Shown here: one piece after another, positions 10,354 to 24,700 of the stretch | How positions within the stretch are numbered: the first letter of the stretch is position 1 | Layout: each line of letters begins with the position of its first letter | NCBI RefSeq assembly: GCF_051020955.1 | Contig: NW_027476500.1 | Span: forward strand, 1-64,000 | Direction of reading: 5' to 3' | Source of the DNA: Megalopta genalis | Taxonomy: Eukaryota > Arthropoda > Insecta > Hymenoptera > Halictidae | DNA: 64,000 nt | The notes under the pieces: model-generated | Databases searched by the model: none | What the model saw: only the letters and a program-made list of their open reading frames with translations | Told to the model about the DNA's origin: nothing | Translations under genes and position numbers: made by a program

Positions 10354-11671
10354 CTTCGCATTGATTTGAAGCTAAATCATGTGTTTCGCATGGATTTGAA
10401 GCTAACTCGTTTGTTTCGCATGCAGTTGAAGCTAAATCATGTATATCACAGGTATTTGATGCTAAAACATTTGTTTCGCATGGATTCGAAGATAAGCTTT
10501 CTACTTCGCATTGATTTGAAGGTAAACCATTTGTTTCGCATGGATTCGAAGATAAGCCTTCTACTTCGCATTGATTTGAAGCAACATCATTTGTTGCGCA
10601 TGGAGTTGAAGCTAACTCGTTTGTTTCGCATGCTGTTGAATCTAAATCATGTATATCACAAGAATTTGAAGCTAAAACATTTGTTTCGCATGGATTCGAA
10701 GATAAGCTTTCTACTTCGCATTGATTTGAAGCTAAATCATATGTTTCGCATGGATTTGAAGCTATCTCGGTTGATTCGCAAGCACTTCAATATAAATCAA
10801 GTATATCACAAGTATTTGAAGCTAAACAGTTTGATTCGCATGGATTTGAAGCTAAGCCTTCTACCTCGCATTGATTTGAAGATAAATCATGTGTTTCGCT
10901 TGGATTTTAAGCTAACTCGTTTGTATCACATGCAGTTGAAGTTAAATCATGTATATCACAAGTATTTGATGCTAAACGATTTGTTTCGCATGGATTCGAA
11001 GATAACCTTTCTACTTCGCATTGATTTGAAGCTAAATCATGTGTTTCGCATCGATTTGAAGCCAACTCGTTTGTCTCGCATGCTGCTGAAGATAGATCAT
11101 GTATATCACAAGTATTTGAAGCTAAACCATTTGATTCGCCCGGATTTGATGATAACCCTTCTAGTTCGCATTGATTTGAAGCTAAATCATGTGTTTCGCA
11201 TGGATTTGAAGCTAACTCGTTTGTTTCGCATGCAGTTGAAGCTAAATCATGTATATCACAGGTATTTGATGCTAAAACATTTGTTTCGCATGGTTTCGAA
11301 GATAAGCTTTCTACTTCGCATTGATTTGAAGCTAAATCATATGTTTCGCATGGATTTGAATCTAACTCGTTTGTTTCGCATGCAGTTGAAGCTAAGTCAT
11401 GTATAAAACAAGTATTTGAAGCTAAACCATTTGTTTCGCATGGATTTGAAGCAAAGCCTTCTACTTCGCATTGATTTGGAGTTGAATCATGTGTTTCGCA
11501 TGGATTTAAAGCTAACTCGTATGTTTCGAATGCAGTTGAAGCTAAATCATGTATATCACAAGTATTTGAATATGAACCATTTGATTAGCATGGATTCGAA
11601 GATCACCCTTCTTCTTCGCATTGATTTGAAGCTAAATCATGTGTTTCGCATGGATTTGAAGCTAACTCGTT
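10054..11671. repeat. 1.6-kb direct duplication, copy 1
   Basis: This matches 12664-14280 at an offset of 2,610 bp, changing to 2,609 bp after a 1-bp deletion in copy 2 near 12853. Rare variants such as CATGTATAAAACAAG (11401 and 14010) occur in both. Similarity ends where copy 1 reads GCATGCACTTG and copy 2 GCATACAGTAG. Confidence 0.85.
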
Positions 11672-12663
11672 TGTTTCGCATGCACTTGAATATAAATCAA
11701 GTATATCACAAGTATTTGAAGCTGAACCACTTGTTTCGCAGGGATTTGAAGCTAAGCCTTCTACTTCGCATTGATTTGAAGATAAATCATGTGTTTCGCT
11801 TGGATTTGAAGCTAACTCGTTTGTTTCGCATGCATATGGAGCTAAGTCATGAATATCACAAGTATTTGAAAATAAACCATTTGAATCCCATTGATTTGAA
11901 GCTATGCCTTCTACTTCGCATTGATTTGGAGCTAAATCATGTGTTTCGCATGGATTTAAAGCTAACTCGTATCTTTCGCATGCAGTTGAACCTAAATCAT
12001 GTATATCACAAGTGTTTGAAGCTAAACCGTTTGATTCGCATGGATTTGAAGATCTGCCTTCTACTTCGCATTGATTTGAAGCTACATCATGTCTTTCGCA
12101 TGGATTTGAAGCTAACTCGTTAGTTTCGCATGCTGTTGAAGCTAAATCATGTATATCACAAGTATTTGAAGCTGAACCACTTGTTTCGCAGGGATTTGAA
12201 GCTAAGCCTTCTACTTCGCATTGATTTGAAGATAAATCATGTGTTTCGCTTGGATTTGAAGCTAACTCGTTTGTTTCGCATGCATTTGAAGCTAAGTCAT
12301 GAATATCACAAGTATTTGAAAATAAACCATTTGATTCCCATGGATTTGAAGCTATGCCTTCTACTTCGCATTGATTTGTAGCTAAATCATGTGTTTCGCA
12401 TGGATTTAAAGCTAACTCGTATGTTTCGAATGCAGTTGAAGCTAAATTATGTATATCACAAGTGTTTGAAGCTAAACTATTTGATTCGCACGGATTTGAT
12501 GATAACCCTACTAGTTTGCATTGATTTGAATTTAAAGCATGTGTTTCGCATGGATTTGAAGCTAACTCGTTTGTTTCGCATGCAGTTGAAGATAAGTCAT
12601 GCATATCACAAGTATTTGAAAATAAACCATTTGATTCCCATGGATTTGAAGCTATGCCTTCTA

Positions 12664-14280
12664 CTTCGCATTGATTTTGGGCTAAATCATGTGTTTCGCA
12701 TGGATTTAAAGCTAACTCGTATGTTTCGCATGCAGTTGAAGCTAAATCATGTATATCACAAGTATTTGTATATGAACCATTTGATTAGCATGGATTCGAA
12801 GATCACCCTTCTTCTTCGCATTGATTTGAAGCTAAATCATGTGTTTCGCATGGATTGAAGCTATCTCATTTGTTTCGCATGCACTTGAATATAAATCAAG
12901 TATATCACAAGTATTTGAAGCTAAACCGTTTGATTCGCATGGATTTGAAGATCTGCCTTCTACTTCGCATTGATTTGAAGCTAAATCATGTGTTTCGCAT
13001 GGATTTGAAGCTAACTCGTTTGTTTCGCATGCAGTTGAAGCTAAATCATGTATATCACAGGTATTTGATGCTAAAACATTTGTTTCGCATGGATTCGAAG
13101 ATAAGCTTTCTACTTCGCATTGATTTGAAGGTAAACCATTTGTTTCGCATGGATTCGAAGATAAGCCTTCTACTTCGCATTGATTTGAAGCAACATCATT
13201 TGTTGCGCATGGAGTTGAAGCTAACTCGTTTGTTTCGCATGCTGTTGAATCTAAATCATGTATATCACAAGAATTTGAAGCTAAAACATTTGTTTCGCAT
13301 GGATTCGAAGATAAGCTTTCTACTTCGCATTGATTTGAAGCTAAATCATATGTTTCGCATGGATTTGAAGCTATCTCGGTTGATTCGCAAGCACTTCAAT
13401 ATAAATCAAGTATATCACAAGTATTTGAAGCTAAACAGTTTGATTCGCATGGATTTGAAGCTAAGCCTTCTACCTCGCATTGATTTGAAGATAAATCATG
13501 TGTTTCGCTTGGATTTTAAGCTAACTCGTTTGTATCACATGCAGTTGAAGTTAAATCATGTATATCACAAGTATTTGATGCTAAACGATTTGTTTCGCAT
13601 GGATTCGAAGATAACCTTTCTACTTCGCATTGATTTGAAGCTAAATCATGTGTTTCGCATCGATTTGAAGCCAACTCGTTTGTCTCGCATGCTGCTGAAG
13701 ATAGATCATGTATATCACAAGTATTTGAAGCTAAACCATTTGATTCGCCCGGATTTGATGATAACCCTTCTAGTTCGCATTGATTTGAAGCTAAATCATG
13801 TGTTTCGCATGGATTTGAAGCTAACTCGTTTGTTTCGCATGCAGTTGAAGCTAAATCATGTATATCACAGGTATTTGATGCTAAAACATTTGTTTCGCAT
13901 GGTTTCGAAGATAAGCTTTCTACTTCGCATTGATTTGAAGCTAAATCATATGTTTCGCATGGATTTGAATCTAACTCGTTTGTTTCGCATGCAGTTGAAG
14001 CTAAGTCATGTATAAAACAAGTATTTGAAGCTAAACCATTTGTTTCGCATGGATTTGAAGCAAAGCCTTCTACTTCGCATTGATTTGGAGTTGAATCATG
14101 TGTTTCGCATGGATGTAAAGCTAACTCGTATGTTTCGAATGCAGTTGAAGCTAAATCATGTATATCACAAGTATTTGAATATGAACCATTTGATTAGCAT
14201 GGATTCGAAGATCACCCTTCTTCTTCGCATTGATTTGAAGCTAAATCATGTGTTTCGCATGGATTTGAAGCTAACTCGTT
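12664..14280. repeat. 1.6-kb direct duplication, copy 2
   Basis: This is the partner of 10054-11671 and has no mariner at its left edge. A few single-base differences are visible (for example GGATGTAAAGC near 14111, GATTTTGGGC near 12672). The sequence after it matches the block near 1590-2070 at an offset of 12,621 bp, so the region is a mosaic of older segments. Confidence 0.85.
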
Positions 14281-17200
14281 TGTTTCGCATACAGTAGAAG
14301 CTAAATCATGTATATCACAAGTATTTGAAGCTAAACCATTTGTTTCGCATGGATTCGAACATCAGCCTTCTGCTTCGCATTGATTTGATGTTAAATCATA
14401 CGTTTCGCATGGATTTGAAGCTAACTCGTTTGTTTCGCATGCTGTTGAAGCTAAATCAAGTATATCACAAGTATTTGAAGCAAAACCATTTGATTCGCAC
14501 GGATGTGATGATAACCCTTCTAGTTCGCATTGATTTGAATTTAAAGTATGTGTTTCGCATGGATTTGAAGCTAACTCGTTTGTTTCGCATGCAGTTGAAG
14601 ATAAGTCACGCATATCACAAGTATTTGAAGATAAACCATTTGATTCCCATGGATTTGAAGCTATGCCTTCTACTTCGCATTGATTTGGAGCTAAATCATG
14701 TGTTTGGCATGGATTTAAAGCTAACTCGTATGTTTCGCATGCAGTTGAAGCTAAATCATGTATATCACAAGTGTTTGAAGCTAAACCATTTGATTCGCAC
14801 GGATTTGATCATAACCCTTCTTGTTTGCATTGATTTGAATTTAAAGCATGTGTTTCGCATGGATTTGAAGCTAACTCGTTTGTTTCGCATGCAGTTGAAG
14901 ATAAGTCATGCATATCACAAGTATTTGAAGATAAATCATTTGATTCCCATGGATTTGAAGCTATGCCTTCTACTTCGCATTGATTTGGAGCTAAATCATG
15001 TGTTGCGCTTGGATTTGAAGCTAACACGTTTGTTTCGCATGCTGTTGAAGCTAAATCATGTATATCACAAGTGTTTGAAGCTAAACCATTTGTTTCACAT
15101 GGATTCGAAGATAACCCTTCTACTTCGCATTGGTTTGAAGCTAAATCATGTGTTTCGCATGGATTTGAAGCAAAGCCTTCTAATTCGCATTGATTTGGAG
15201 CTAAATCATGTGTTTCGCATGGATCTAAAGCTAACTCGTTTGTTTCGCTTGCAGTTGAAGCTAAATCATGTATATCACAATTTGTTTGAATCTAAACCAT
15301 TTGTTTCGCATGGATTCGAAGATAACCCTTCTACTTCGCATTGTTTTGAAGCTAAATCATGTGTTTCGTATGGATCTGAAGCTAACTCGTTTGTATCGCA
15401 TGCAGTTGAAGCTAAATTATGTATATCACAAGTATTTGTAGCTAAACCATTTGTTTCGCATGGATTTGAAACTACGCCTTCTACTTCGCATTGATTTGAA
15501 GGTAAATAATTTGTCTCACTTGGATTTGAAGCTAAGCCTTCTACTTCGCATTGATTTGAAGATATATCATGTGTTTCGCTTGGATTTGAGGCTAGCTTGT
15601 TTGTTTTGCATGCTGTTGAATCTAAATCATGTATAACACGAGTATTTGAAGCTAAACCATTTGATTAGCATGAATTCGAAGATCACCCCTCTCCTTCGCA
15701 TTGATTTGAAGATAATCATGTGTTTCGCATGGATTTGAAGCTAACTCGTTTGTTTCGCATGCAGTTGAAGATAAGTAATGCATATCACAAGTATTTGAAG
15801 ATAAACCATTTGATTCCCATGGATTTGAAGCTATGCCTTCTACTTCGCATTGATTTGGAGCTAAATCACGTGTTTCGCATGGATTTAAAGCTAACTCGTT
15901 TGTTTCGCATGCACTTGCATATAAATCAAGTATATCACAAGTATTAGAATCTAAACCTTTGTTTCGCATGGATTCGAACATCAGCCTTCTGCTTCGCATT
16001 GATTTGGACCTAAATCATGTGTTTCGCATGCATTTGAAGCTAACTCGTTTATTTCGCATGCAGTTGAAGCTAAATCATGTATATCACAATTGTTTGAAGC
16101 TAAATCATTTGTTTCGCATGGATTTGAAGCAAAGCCTTCTACTTCGCATTGATTTGGAGTTAAATCATGTCTTTCGCATGGATTTAAAGCTAACTCGTTG
16201 TTTCGCAAGCAGTTGAAGCTAAATCATGTATATCACAAGTGTTTGAAGCTAAACCATTTGATTAGCATGGATTCGAAGATCACCCCTCTCCTTCGCATTG
16301 ATTTGAAGATAATCACGTGTTTCGCATGGATTTGAAGCTAACTCGTTTGTTTCGCATGCAGTTGAAGATAAGTAATGCATATCACAAGTATTTGAAGATA
16401 AACCATTTGATTCCCATGGATTTGAAGCTATGCCTTCTACTTCGCATTGATTTGGAGCTAAATCACGTGTTTCGCATGGATTTAAAGCTAACTCGTTTGT
16501 TTCGCATGCAGTTGAAGATAAGTAATGCATATCACAAGTATTTGAAGATAAACCATTTGATTCCCATGGATTTGAAGCTATGCCTTCTACTTCGCATTGA
16601 TTTGGAGCTAAATCACGTGTTTCGCATGGATTTAAAGCTAACTCGTTTGTTTCGCATGCAGTTGAAGCTAAATAATATATATCACAATTGTTTGAAGCTA
16701 AATCATTTGTTTCGCATGGATTCGAAGATAATCCTTCTATTTCGCATTGATTTGAAGCTAAATCATGTGTTTCGCATGGATTTGAAGCAAAGTCTTCTAC
16801 TTCGCATTGATTTGGAGTTAAATCTTGTGTTTCGCATGGATTTAAAGCTAAATCGTTGTTTCGCATGCAGTTGAAGCTAAGTCATGTATATCACAAGTGT
16901 TTGAAGTTAAACCATTTGTTTCGCATGGATTCGAAGATAATCCTTCTATTTCGCATTGATTTGAAGCTAAATCATGTGTTTCGCATGGATTTGAAGCAAA
17001 GTCTTCTACTTCGCATTGATTTGGAGTTAAATCATGTGTTTCGCATGGATTTAAAGCTAAATCGTTGTTTCGCATGCAGTTGAAGCTAAATCATGTATAT
17101 CACAAGTGTTTGAAGCTAAACCATTTGATTAGCATGGATTCGAAGATCACCCCTCTCCTTCGCATTGATTTGAAGATAATCATGTGTTTCGCATGGATTT

Positions 17201-18264
17201 GAAGCCAAGCCTTCTACATCGCATTGATTTGAAGCTAAATCATGTGATTCGCTTGGATTTGAATCTAACGCGTTTGGGTCGCCTGCAGTTGAGGTTGACT
17301 CATGTATATCCCAAGTATTTGAAGCTAATCAATTTGTTTCGCATGGATTCGAAGATAAGCTTTCTACTTCGCATTGATTTGAAGCTAAATCATATGTTTC
17401 GCATGGATTTGAAGCTAACTCGTTTATTTCGCATGCACTTGAAGCTGAACCATGTATATCACAAGTATTTGCAGCTAAACCGTTTGATTGGCATGGATTT
17501 GAAGCTAAGCCTTCTACTTCGCATTAAATTGAAGCTAAATCATATGTTTCGCATGGATTTGAAGCTAACTCGTTTGTTTCGCATGCTGTTGAAGCTAAAT
17601 CAAGTATATGACAAGTATTTGAAGCAAAACCATTTGATTCGCACGGATTTGATGATAACCCATCTAGTTCGCATTGATTTGAATTTAAATCATGTGCTTC
17701 GCGTGGATTTGAAGCTAACTCGTTTCTTTCGCATGCAGTTGAAGATAAGTCATGCATACCACAAGTATTTGAAGATAAACCATTTTATTCACATGGATTT
17801 GAAGCTATGCCTTCTACTTCGCATTGATTTGGAGCTAAATCATGTGTTTCGCATGGATTTAAAGCTAACTCGTTGTTTCGCATGCAGTTGAAGCTAAATC
17901 ATGTATAACACAAGTGTTTGAAGCTAAACCATTTGTTTCGAATGGATTCAAAGATAACCCTTCTACTTCGCATTGATTTGAAGCTAAATCATGTGTTGCG
18001 CATGGATTTGAAACTAACTCGTTTGTTTCGCATGCAGTTTAAGCTAAATCATGTATATCACAAGTGTTTGAAGCTAAATCATTTGTTTCGCATGGATTCG
18101 AAGATAACCCTTCTACTTTGCATTGATTTGAAGCTAAATCATGTGTTTCGCATGGATTTGAAGCAAAGCCTTCTACTTCGCATTGATTTGGAGTTAAATC
18201 ATGTGTTTCGCATGGATTTTAGCTAACTCGTTGTTTCGCATGCAGTTGAAGCTAAATCATGTAT

Positions 18265-19165
18265 ATCACAAGTGTTTGAAGCTAAACCATTTGTTTCGCA
18301 TGGATTCGACGATAACCCTTCTACTTCGCATTGATTTGAAGGTAAATCATGTGTTGCGCATGGATTAGAAGCTAACTCGTTTGTTTCGCATGCAGTTGAA
18401 GCTAAATCATGTATATCACAAGTATTTGAAGCTAAACCATTTTATTCCCATGCATTTGAAGCTATGCCTTCTACTTCGCATTGATTTGATGTTAAATCAT
18501 ATGTCTCGCATGGATTTGAAGCTATCTCGTTTGTTTCGCATGCACTTGAATATAAATCAAGTATATCACAAGTATTTGAAGCTAAACCTTTGTTTCGCAT
18601 GGATTCGAACATCAGCCTTCTGCTTCGCATTGATTTGGACCTAAATCATGTGTTTCGCATGGATTTGAAGCTAACTCGTTTATTTCGCATGCACTTGAAG
18701 CTGAACCATGTATATCACAAGTGTTTGAAGCTAAACCATTTGTTTCGCATGGATTCGAAGATAACCCTTCTACTTCGCATTGATTTGAAGGTAAATCATG
18801 TGTTGCGCATGGATTAGAAGCTAACTCGTTTGTTTCGCATGCAGTTGAAGCTAAATCATGTATATCACAAGTATTTGAAGCTAAACCATTTTATTCCCAT
18901 GCATTTGAAGCTATGCCTTCTACTTCGCATTGATTTGATGTTAAATCATATGTCTCGCATGGATTTGAAGCTATCTCGTTTGTTTCGCATGCACTTGAAT
19001 ATAAATCAAGTATATCACAAGTATTTGAAGCTAAACCTTTGTTTCGCATGGATTCGAACATCAGCCTTCTGCTTCGCATTGATTTGGACCTAAATCATGT
19101 GTTTCGCATGGATTTGAAGCTAACTCGTTTATTTCGCATGCACTTGAAGCTAAATCATGTATATC
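18265..19165. repeat. Nested 449-bp tandem duplication (two copies)
   Basis: Sequence from about 18265 repeats at an offset of 449 bp (15 x 30 minus 1), with variants GAAGGTAAATC, GTGTTGCGCATGG and TTATTCCCATGC in both copies. It is present again in the second 5.8-kb block near 24070-24970, so it predates that duplication. Confidence 0.8.
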
Positions 19166-20769
19166 ACAATTTGTTTGAAGCTAAACCATTTGTTTTGCAT
19201 GGATTCGTAGATAAGCCTTCTACTCCGCAACGATTTGAAGCTAAATCATGTGTTTCGCATGGTTTTTGAAGCTAACTCGTTTGTTTCGCATGCAGTTGAA
19301 GCTAAATCATGTATATCACAAGTGTTTGAAGCTAAACCATTTATTTCGCATGGATTCGAAGATAACCCTTCTACTTCGCATTGATTTGAAGCTAAATCAT
19401 GTGTTGCGCATGAATTAGAAGCTAACTCGTTTGTTTCGCATGCAGTTGAAGCTAAATCATGTATATCACAAGTGTTTGAAGCTAAACCATTTGTTTCGCA
19501 TGGATTCGAAGATAACCCTACTACTTCGCATTGGTTTGAAGCTAAATCATTTGTTTCGCATGGATTTGAAGCTAACTCGTTTGTTTCGCATGCTGTTGAA
19601 ACTAAATCATGTATATCACAAGTATTTGAAGCTAAACCATTTGATTCCCATGGATTTGTAGCTATGCCTTCTACTTCGCATTGATTTGGATCTAAATCAT
19701 GTGTTTCGCATGGATTTACAGATAACTCGTTTGTTTCGCATGCTGCTGAAGCTAAATCATGTATATCACAAGTATTTGAATATGAACCATTTGATTAGCA
19801 TGGATTCGATGATCACCACTCTTCTTCGCATTGTTTTGAAGATAATCATGTGTTTCGCAAGGATTTGAAGCTAACTCGTTTGTTTCGCATGCAGTTGAAG
19901 CTAAATCATGTATATAACAAGTGTTTGAAGCTAAATCATTTGTTTCGCATGGATTCGAAGATAACCCATCTACTTCGCATTGATTTGAAGCCAAATCATG
20001 TATTTCGCATGGATTTCAAGCAAAGCCTTCTACTTCGCATTGATTTGGAGTTAAATCATGTGTTTCGCATGGATTTAAAGCCAACTCGTTGTTTCGCATG
20101 CAGTTGAAGCTAAATCATGTATATCACAAGTGTTTGAAGCTAAACCATTTGTTTCGCATGGATTCGAAGATAACCCATCTACTTCGCATTGATTTGAAGC
20201 TAAATCATGTCTTGCGCATGGATTAGAAGCTAACTCGTTTGTTTCGCATGCAGTTGAAGCTAAATCATGTATGTCACGAGTATTTGAATCTAAACCATTT
20301 GTTTCCCATGGATTTGAAGCTATGCCTTCTACTTCGCATTGATTTGGAGCTAAATCATGTGTTTCGCATGGATTTGAAGCTAACTCGTTTGTTTCGCATG
20401 CTGTTGAAGCTAAATCATGTATATCACAAGTATTTGAAGCTAAACCATTTGTTTCGCATTGATTCAAAGATCAGTCTTCCACTTCGCATTGATTTGAAGC
20501 TAAATCATGTGTTTCGCATGGATTTGAAGATAACTCGTTTGTTTCGCATGCAGTTGATGCTGAATCATGTATATCACAAGTATTTGCGGCTAAACCATTT
20601 GTTTCGCATGGATTCGTAGATAAGCCTTCTACTTCGCATCGATTTGAAGCTAAATCATGTTTTTCGCATGGATTTGAAGCAAAGTCTTCTACTTCGCATT
20701 GATTTGAAGATAATCATGTGTTTCGCAAGGATTTGAAGCTAACTCGTTTGTTTCGCATGCAGTTGATGC

Positions 20770-21370
20770 TAAATCATGTATAACACAGGTGTTTGAAGCT
20801 AAACTATTTGTTTCGAATGGATTCAAAGATAACCCTTCTACTTCGCATTGATTTGAAGCTAAATCATGTGTTGCGCATGGATTTGAAACTAACTCGTTTG
20901 TTTCGCATGCAGTTTAAGCTAAATCATGTATATCACAAGTGTTTGAAGCTAAATCATTTGTTTCGCATGGATTCGAAGATAACCCTTCTACTTTGCATTG
21001 ATTTGAAGCTAAATCATGTGTTTCGCATGGATTTAAAGCTAATTCGTTGTTTCGCATGCAGTTGAAGCTAAATCATGTATAACACAGGTGTTTGAAGCTA
21101 AACCATTTGTTTCGAATGGATTCAAAGATAACCCTTCTACTTCGCATTGATTTGAAGCTAAATCATGTGTTGCGCATGGATTTGAAACTAACTCGTTTGT
21201 TTCGCATGCAGTTTAAGCTAAATCATGTATATCACAAGTGTTTGAAGCTAAATCATTTGTTTCGCATGGATTCGAAGATAACCCTTCTACTTTGCATTGA
21301 TTTGAAGCTAAATCATGTGTTTCGCATGGATTTGAAGCAAAGCCTTCTACTTCGCATTGATTTGGAGTTA
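20770..21370. repeat. Nested 299-bp tandem duplication (two copies)
   Basis: Two copies lie at an offset of 299 bp (10 x 30 minus 1), marked by CATGTATAACACAGG, TTTCGAATGGATTC and CATGCAGTTTAAGC. The missing base is the CTCGTTGTTTCGC deletion. The pair recurs near 26575-27175. Confidence 0.8.
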
Positions 21371-21704
21371 AATCATGTGTTTCGCATGGATTTTAGCTAA
21401 CTCGTTGTTTCGCATGCAGTTGAAGCTAAATCATGTATATCACAAGTGTTTGAAGCTAAACCATTTGTTTCGCATGGATTCGACGATAACCCTTCTACTT
21501 CGCATTGATTTGAAGGTAAATCATGTGTTGCGCATGGATTAGAAGCTAACTCGTTTGTTTCGCATGCAGTTGAAGCTAAATCATGTATATCACAAGTATT
21601 TGAAGCTCAACCATTTTATTCCCATGCATTTGAAGCTATGCCTTCTACTTCGCATTGATTTGATGTTAAATCATATGTCTCGCATGGATTTGAAGCTATC
21701 TCGT

Positions 21705-24700
21705 TTGTTTCGCATGCACTTGAATATAAATCAAGTATATCACAAGTATTAGAATCTAAACCTTTGTTTCGCATGGATTCGAACATCAGCCTTCTGCTTC
21801 GCATTGATTTGGACCTAAATCATGTGTTTCGCATGCATTTGAAGCTAACTCGTTTATTTCGCATGCAGTTGAAGCTAAATCATGTATATCACAATTGTTT
21901 GAAGCTAAATCATTTGTTTCGCATGGATTTGAAGCAAAGCCTTCTACTTCGCATTGATTTGGAGTTAAATCATGTCTTTCGCATGGATTTAAAGCTAACT
22001 CGTTGTTTCGCAAGCAGTTGAAGCTAAATCATGTATATCACAAGTGTTTGAAGCTAAACCATTTGATTAGCATGGATTCAAAGATCACCCCTCTCCTTCG
22101 CATTGATTTGAAGATAATCACGTGTTTCGCATGGATTTGAAGCTAACTCGTTTGTTTCGCATGCAGTTGAAGATAAGTAATGCATATCACAAGTATTTGA
22201 AGATAAACCATTTGATTCCCATGGATTTGAAGCTATGCCTTCTACTTCGCATTGATTTGGAGCTAAATCACGTGTTTCGCATGGATTTAAAGCTAACTCG
22301 TTTGTTTCGCATGCAGTTGAAGATAAGTAATGCATATCACAAGTATTTGAAGATAAACCATTTGATTCCCATGGATTTGAAGCTATGCCTTCTACTTCGC
22401 ATTGATTTGGAGCTAAATCACGTGTTTCGCATGGATTTAAAGCTAACTCGTTTGTTTCGCATGCAGTTGAAGCTAAATAATATATATCACAATTGTTTGA
22501 AGCTAAATCATTTGTTTCGCATGGATTCGAAGATAATCCTTCTATTTCGCATTGATTTGAAGCTAAATCATGTGTTTCGCATGGATTTGAAGCAAAGTCT
22601 TCTACTTCGCATTGATTTGGAGTTAAATCTTGTGTTTCGCATGGATTTAAAGCTAAATCGTTGTTTCGCATGCAGTTGAAGCTAAGTCATGTATATCACA
22701 AGTGTTTGAAGTTAAACCATTTGTTTCGCATGGATTCGAAGATAATCCTTCTATTTCGCATTGATTTGAAGCTAAATCATGTGTTTCGCATGGATTTGAA
22801 GCAAAGTCTTCTACTTCGCATTGATTTGGAGTTAAATCATGTGTTTCGCATGGATTTAAAGCTAAATCGTTGTTTCGCATGCAGTTGAAGCTAAATCATG
22901 TATATCACAAGTGTTTGAAGCTAAACCATTTGATTAGCATGGATTCGAAGATCACCCCTCTCCTTCGCATTGATTTGAAGATAATCATGTGTTTCGCATG
23001 GATTTGAAGCCAAGCCTTCTACATCGCATTGATTTGAAGCTAAATCATGTGATTCGCTTGGATTTGAATCTAACGCGTTTGGGTCGCCTGCAGTTGAGGT
23101 TGACTCATGTATATCCCAAGTATTTGAAGCTAATCAATTTGTTTCGCATGGATTCGAAGATAAGCTTTCTACTTCGCATTGATTTGAAGCTAAATCATAT
23201 GTTTCGCATGGATTTGAAGCTAACTCGTTTATTTCGCATGCACTTGAAGCTGAACCATGTATATCACAAGTATTTGCAGCTAAACCGTTTGATTGGCATG
23301 GATTTGAAGCTAAGCCTTCTACTTCGCATTAAATTGAAGCTAAATCATATGTTTCGCATGGATTTGAAGCTAACTCGTTTGTTTCGCATGCTGTTGAAGC
23401 TAAATCAAGTATATGACAAGTATTTGAAGCAAAACCATTTGATTCGCACGGATTTGATGATAACCCATCTAGTTCGCATTGATTTGAATTTAAATCATGT
23501 GCTTCGCGTGGATTTGAAGCTAACTCGTTTCTTTCGCATGCAGTTGAAGATAAGTCATGCATACCACAAGTATTTGAAGATAAACCATTTTATTCACATG
23601 GATTTGAAGCTATGCCTTCTACTTCGCATTGATTTGGAGCTAAATCATGTGTTTCGCATGGATTTAAAGCTAACTCGTTGTTTCGCATGCAGTTGAAGCT
23701 AAATCATGTATAACACAAGTGTTTGAAGCTAAACCATTTGTTTCGAATGGATTCAAAGATAACCCTTCTACTTCGCATTGATTTGAAGCTAAATCATGTG
23801 TTGCGCATGGATTTGAAACTAACTCGTTTGTTTCGCATGCAGTTTAAGCTAAATCATGTATATCACAAGTGTTTGAAGCTAAATCATTTGTTTCGCATGG
23901 ATTCGAAGATAACCCTTCTACTTTGCATTGATTTGAAGCTAAATCATGTGTTTCGCATGGATTTGAAGCAAAGCCTTCTACTTCGCATTGATTTGGAGTT
24001 AAATCATGTGTTTCGCATGGATTTTAGCTAACTCGTTGTTTCGCATGCAGTTGAAGCTAAATCATGTATATCACAAGTGTTTGAAGCTAAACCATTTGTT
24101 TCGCATGGATTCGACGATAACCCTTCTACTTCGCATTGATTTGAAGGTAAATCATGTGTTGCGCATGGATTAGAAGCTAACTCGTTTGTTTCGCATGCAG
24201 TTGAAGCTAAATCATGTATATCACAAGTATTTGAAGCTAAACCATTTTATTCCCATGCATTTGAAGCTATGCCTTCTACTTCGCATTGATTTGATGTTAA
24301 ATCATATGTCTCGCATGGATTTGAAGCTATCTCGTTTGTTTCGCATGCACTTGAATATAAATCAAGTATATCACAAGTATTTGAAGCTAAACCTTTGTTT
24401 CGCATGGATTCGAACATCAGCCTTCTGCTTCGCATTGATTTGGACCTAAATCATGTGTTTCGCATGGATTTGAAGCTAACTCGTTTATTTCGCATGCACT
24501 TGAAGCTGAACCATGTATATCACAAGTGTTTGAAGCTAAACCATTTGTTTCGCATGGATTCGAAGATAACCCTTCTACTTCGCATTGATTTGAAGGTAAA
24601 TCATGTGTTGCGCATGGATTAGAAGCTAACTCGTTTGTTTCGCATGCAGTTGAAGCTAAATCATGTATATCACAAGTATTTGAAGCTAAACCATTTTATT

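Larger units (their letters stand above)
10054..15900. repeat. Tandem satellite array, zone 1 right part
   Basis: This is the same 30-bp/150-bp array, resuming exactly in register after the mariner insertion. It carries subtypes shared with the left part, including the CGCAGGGATTTGAAG subunit near 11740 and 12189, plus a local set with ACATTTGTTTCGCATGG and AAGCTTTCTACTTCGC around 10.46-11.3 kb and 13.07-13.9 kb. Single-base register breaks are few: a deletion near 12853, an insertion near 15283 and a deletion near 15715. No gene or unique sequence is visible. Confidence 0.95.
15900..21704. repeat. 5.8-kb higher-order block, copy 1
   Basis: This matches 21705 to about 27550 at a constant offset of 5,805 bp. 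The few differences I saw are single bases: GATTCGAAGATC against GATTCAAAGATC (22078), AAACTATTTG against AAACCATTTG (20808 and 26613), TTGGATC against TTGGAGC (19686 and 25491). The constant offset means no indel separates the copies. The left boundary is between about 15890 and 15920. Confidence 0.88.
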
